Source: an uncultured Collinsella sp. (GTDB lineage Bacteria; Actinomycetota; Coriobacteriia; Coriobacteriales; Coriobacteriaceae). Taken from it: a stretch of 9,080 bases of DNA. The notes beneath the pieces are model-generated. The model was not told the origin of the DNA. It made no database searches and saw only the letters and a program-made list of their open reading frames with translations. Below, piece by piece: positions 6,882 to 9,080 of this stretch. Position 1 is the stretch's first letter. Each line of letters begins with the position of its first letter. The stretch spans positions 1 through 9,080 of the forward strand of contig UQIB01000047.1 of NCBI GenBank assembly GCA_900541015.1, in the 5' to 3' direction. Made by a program: the position numbers and the translations under genes.

Positions 6882-7598
6882 TTACTCCTCCTTCGTTTCA
6901 AAATCCATGATGATGCCCTCGACCGGTGCCGGACCGGCGGGAATCTCGGGCGCATCGGGGTTGAGCTCGCGGTCGATATACTCCGGGTTCACGCCGTGGC
7001 CGCCCAGATACTCCATGCCGGGGCCCTGGGGCTCGCCGGACGCAAGCGTCTCGTTGGCAGCCATGCCGTGCGCGTTGCCGGTCTTTACGGCCGATGCGGC
7101 GCGCAGGGCGTCGAGCTCGCGCTTGCACTCCTGGCACATACCGACGGTACGGGCAGCCTGCTCGGCCTCCATGCCGCCGGCCTTTTGCAGCAGGCGCTTG
7201 GCGTAGTCGATCTCCTTGTGCGGGGCAAACGGCTTACCGCAACGCGAACAATGCTCGAGCGTGTAGACGCTTTTGCTGGTGAGGTCGTCCTTGCTCATGA
7301 CGGCCAGCTCAAACTCCTCGGTGAGCTTGATGGCCTCCATGGGGCAGGCTTCCTCGCAGCGGCCGCAAAAGATGCAGCGACCGTAGTCGATCGACCAGGT
7401 GATGGTATCGGCCGCAAGGTCGGTGTCCATGCGAATGGCATCGGCCGGGCACGCCACGCCGCAGGCACCGCAGGCGATGCAGAGCTCGGCGTTGTGCTCG
7501 GGCTTGCCGCGCATGTCCTTGTTGGTGGGGAACGGCGCAAACGGGTACTTGACCGTCGCGTCGCCGGCCTTGGCGTTGACCTTCCAAAGCTTCAGCAT
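6882..7598 (-). CDS. hycF: Formate hydrogenlyase ferredoxin-like subunit HycF (NuoI-like)
   Basis: A 238-residue electron-transfer subunit with two [4Fe-4S] motifs: CIACGACGVACP (Cys40, 43, 46, 50) and CIFCGRCEEACP (Cys75, 78, 81, 85). It relays electrons toward HycG. After the clusters come two CxxC pairs (Cys117/120 and Cys155/158) framing FAPHKEIDYAKRLL. E. coli HycF has the same pairs (memory comparison), possibly a zinc or rubredoxin-like site. Residues from about 163 onward form a Gly/Pro/Glu-rich tail that makes it longer than E. coli HycF (about 180 residues). The start at 7598 gives MLKLWKV, fitting the family N-terminus, with GAGGAGG 9 nt upstream. Extending to the upstream ATG at 7721 would add 41 residues of out-of-frame hycE shadow. 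It follows the hycE stop by 1 nt and precedes hycG by 2 nt. Confidence 0.96.
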   Translation of the reverse strand: MLKLWKVNAKAGDATVKYPFAPFPTNKDMRGKPEHNAELCIACGACGVACPADAIRMDTDLAADTITWSIDYGRCIFCGRCEEACPMEAIKLTEEFELAVMSKDDLTSKSVYTLEHCSRCGKPFAPHKEIDYAKRLLQKAGGMEAEQAARTVGMCQECKRELDALRAASAVKTGNAHGMAANETLASGEPQGPGMEYLGGHGVNPEYIDRELNPDAPEIPAGPAPVEGIIMDFETKEE

Positions 7599-7599
7599 A

Positions 7600-9080
7600 T
7601 TAGAGCGCCTCCTCATCGAGCGGAGCGGCCATGGTGCCCTCGCCCGCAAGCGGCGACTTGTCGCGCCAGACGTTCTCGAACTGCTCCTTGTCGAGCACGT
7701 GGTCGCGCTTGGCGGCGACATCGGTCACCGTCACGCGGTCGGTGCAGGAGTAGCACGGATCGAGCGAGCCGACGATCAACGCAGCGTCACCCACGGTGTT
7801 GCCGCGGAACATGTAGCGCAGGACCGGCCAGTTGCTGTACGTGGCGGCCTTGGCGCGCCAGCGGTAGCACTTCTGGTTATTGCCGAGCATGGCCCAGTGC
7901 ACGTCCTCGCCGCGCGGTGCCTCGGTGGCGCCGATGGCGTACTTGTGCGGGGTGTACTCCCAATCCGTAGTGAGGATGGGGCCCGACGGGCAGTTCTCGA
8001 GCATGGTCTCGATCATGTCGATCGAATCGTAGACCTCCTGGATGCGAACGGCGGTACGGCCGAAGGCATCGCAGGTGTCTGCCGTGGCGGCGTGCATCTT
8101 TTGGACATCCGGATCGGCGTAGCCATCGAAGGGATGGTCAAAGCGCACGTCGCGGGCATAGCCAGAGCCACGCATGAGCGGGCCGACCGGCGAGAAGTCG
8201 CGAGCGATCTTGCGGTCCAGAATGCCAATACCGCTCGTACGCTCGATAAAGTTGGGCGTGGAGAGCAGCATGTCGACGAGTTCATGAACCTCGGAGCGCA
8301 GCTGGTGGATGGTCGTGAGCGTGGAGAGCTTCTGCTCGGCCAAAATGTCGCGACGCACGCCGCCGATCACGTTGAGGCCGTAGGTCTTGCGGTGACCGGA
8401 AAGCTTCTCGGCCAGGTCCATGGACTTCTCGCGGACGCGGAAGAACTGCTGGAAGCCGGAGTCGAAGCCCGTGTAGTGCGATGCCAGGCCAATGTTGAGC
8501 AGATGCGAGTGCAGGCGCTCGACCTCGAGCATGATGGCGCGGATGTACTGGGCGCGCGGCGGGACATGGATGCCCTGGGCGCGCTCAACGGCCTCGGCAT
8601 AGGCCACCGAGTGGGCGCAGCCGCAGATGCCGCAGATGCGGTCGGCGAGGAACGTCACGGCGTCATAGTTCAGGCGCGTCTCGGCGACCTTCTCCATGCC
8701 GCGGTGCACGTAGAACAGACGGTAGTCGGCGTCGACGATCGTCTCGCCCTCGACGAACAGGCGGAAGTGGCCGGGCTCGTCGGAGGTAATGTGCAGCGGG
8801 CCCATGGGGACGAGCGTGGTCTCCTTGCCCTTGGTGTCGGCCAAGAACTCATAGTTTTCCATGTCGCTCGCGGGAGCGGGACGGAAGCGGTAGTCCATAG
8901 AGTCCTTGCGCAGCGGATACAGGCCGCTGGGCCAATCGTCGGGCAGCACCAGGCGACGACGATCGGGCAGGCCCTCGGGGATCAGGCCGAACATATCGCG
9001 TAGCTCGCGCTCGCCCCACACGCAGGCGGGGACGAACGGCGTCACGGACGGGAACGTCATCTTGGCGGGATCGACCTCGG
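7600..9080 (-). CDS. hycE: Group 4 [NiFe]-hydrogenase large subunit HycE, 5' end outside window
   Basis: This is the catalytic large subunit of a formate hydrogenlyase-type hydrogenase, a fusion of NuoC-like and NuoD-like domains acting on the cytoplasmic face of the membrane. The window holds 492 codons. The end of the NuoC-like part is CVWGERELRDMFGL, then RRLVLPDDWPSGLYPL. The NuoD-like part carries the nickel ligands in RICGICGCAH (Cys codons at 8632-8634 and 8623-8625; His at 8611-8613) and in DPCYSC (Cys codons at 7753-7755 and 7744-7746). By analogy with E. coli HycE, HycI would cut after Arg in SCTDR, releasing the last 44 residues (7603-7734). The frame stays open to base 9080, so the true start lies upstream; the Met at 9060 is internal. 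An extra Cys sits in the first motif (CGICGC). The stop is 1 nt from the hycF start. Confidence 0.97.
   Translation of the reverse strand, partial: EVDPAKMTFPSVTPFVPACVWGERELRDMFGLIPEGLPDRRRLVLPDDWPSGLYPLRKDSMDYRFRPAPASDMENYEFLADTKGKETTLVPMGPLHITSDEPGHFRLFVEGETIVDADYRLFYVHRGMEKVAETRLNYDAVTFLADRICGICGCAHSVAYAEAVERAQGIHVPPRAQYIRAIMLEVERLHSHLLNIGLASHYTGFDSGFQQFFRVREKSMDLAEKLSGHRKTYGLNVIGGVRRDILAEQKLSTLTTIHQLRSEVHELVDMLLSTPNFIERTSGIGILDRKIARDFSPVGPLMRGSGYARDVRFDHPFDGYADPDVQKMHAATADTCDAFGRTAVRIQEVYDSIDMIETMLENCPSGPILTTDWEYTPHKYAIGATEAPRGEDVHWAMLGNNQKCYRWRAKAATYSNWPVLRYMFRGNTVGDAALIVGSLDPCYSCTDRVTVTDVAAKRDHVLDKEQFENVWRDKSPLAGEGTMAAPLDEEAL
7608..7614 (-). promoter_or_regulatory. Ribosome binding site for hycF
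   Basis: GAGGAGG on the minus strand, inside the last codons of hycE and 9 nt before the ATG at 7598. It fixes the hycF start and shows that the longer frame to 7721 is not needed. Confidence 0.8.

Noticed and set aside
5608..7206. 532-codon plus-strand open frame antisense to hycH, hycG and hycF
   Set aside because: Same reasoning: it spans three conserved genes in antisense and shows no domain or ribosome site.
7599..7721. N-terminal extension of hycF by 41 residues
   Set aside because: The extra stretch is Arg/Ser-rich shadow of hycE in another frame; family N-terminus and ribosome site both point to the ATG at 7598.
7399..9003. 534-codon plus-strand open frame antisense to hycE
   Set aside because: It mirrors the highly conserved hycE sequence; no protein family signature is seen.

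Overview
The window is a fermentative-anaerobe locus with every gene on the minus strand, so it reads from high to low coordinates. It is GC-rich, with about nine genes and almost no intergenic DNA. Gene content (formate hydrogenlyase-type hydrogenase, formate channel, selenocysteine machinery, a solitary molybdopterin enzyme) together with the base composition suggests a high-GC gut anaerobe such as a Coriobacteriia member (Collinsella or a relative). That assignment is an inference from remembered gene content; no rRNA or other marker is present to confirm it.

Region 1 (9080 down to 5012) is the distal half of a formate hydrogenlyase operon: hycE (large [NiFe] subunit, 5' end outside the window), hycF (two-cluster ferredoxin), hycG (small subunit), hycH (maturation factor) and hycI (C-terminal protease for HycE). 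The genes are spaced by 1, 2 and 0 nt and then overlap by 1 nt, in the same order as E. coli hycEFGHI. Region 2 (4972-4133) is a FocA-type formate channel 39 nt after hycI, followed by a convincing intrinsic terminator at 4075-4110.

Region 3 (4010 down to 1) starts after that terminator: a soluble 705-residue molybdopterin oxidoreductase with a [4Fe-4S] motif and a Cys as candidate molybdenum/tungsten ligand, then selA, then the start of selB (running off the window at base 1; selA and selB overlap as ATGA).

Taken together, formate would be moved by FocA and oxidised by a formate dehydrogenase encoded outside the window. Its electrons would reach HycG/HycE through ferredoxin-like subunits and make H2. 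HycH and HycI mature the large subunit. SelA and SelB would supply selenocysteine, most plausibly for that formate dehydrogenase. The molybdopterin enzyme has no partner subunits here and its substrate cannot be read from sequence. The most notable points are this enzyme's position between the hydrogenase operon and selAB, a non-canonical G4 motif in SelB (TMCD), an extra Cys inside the HycE active-site motif, and altered residues in the HycI metal-site loop.
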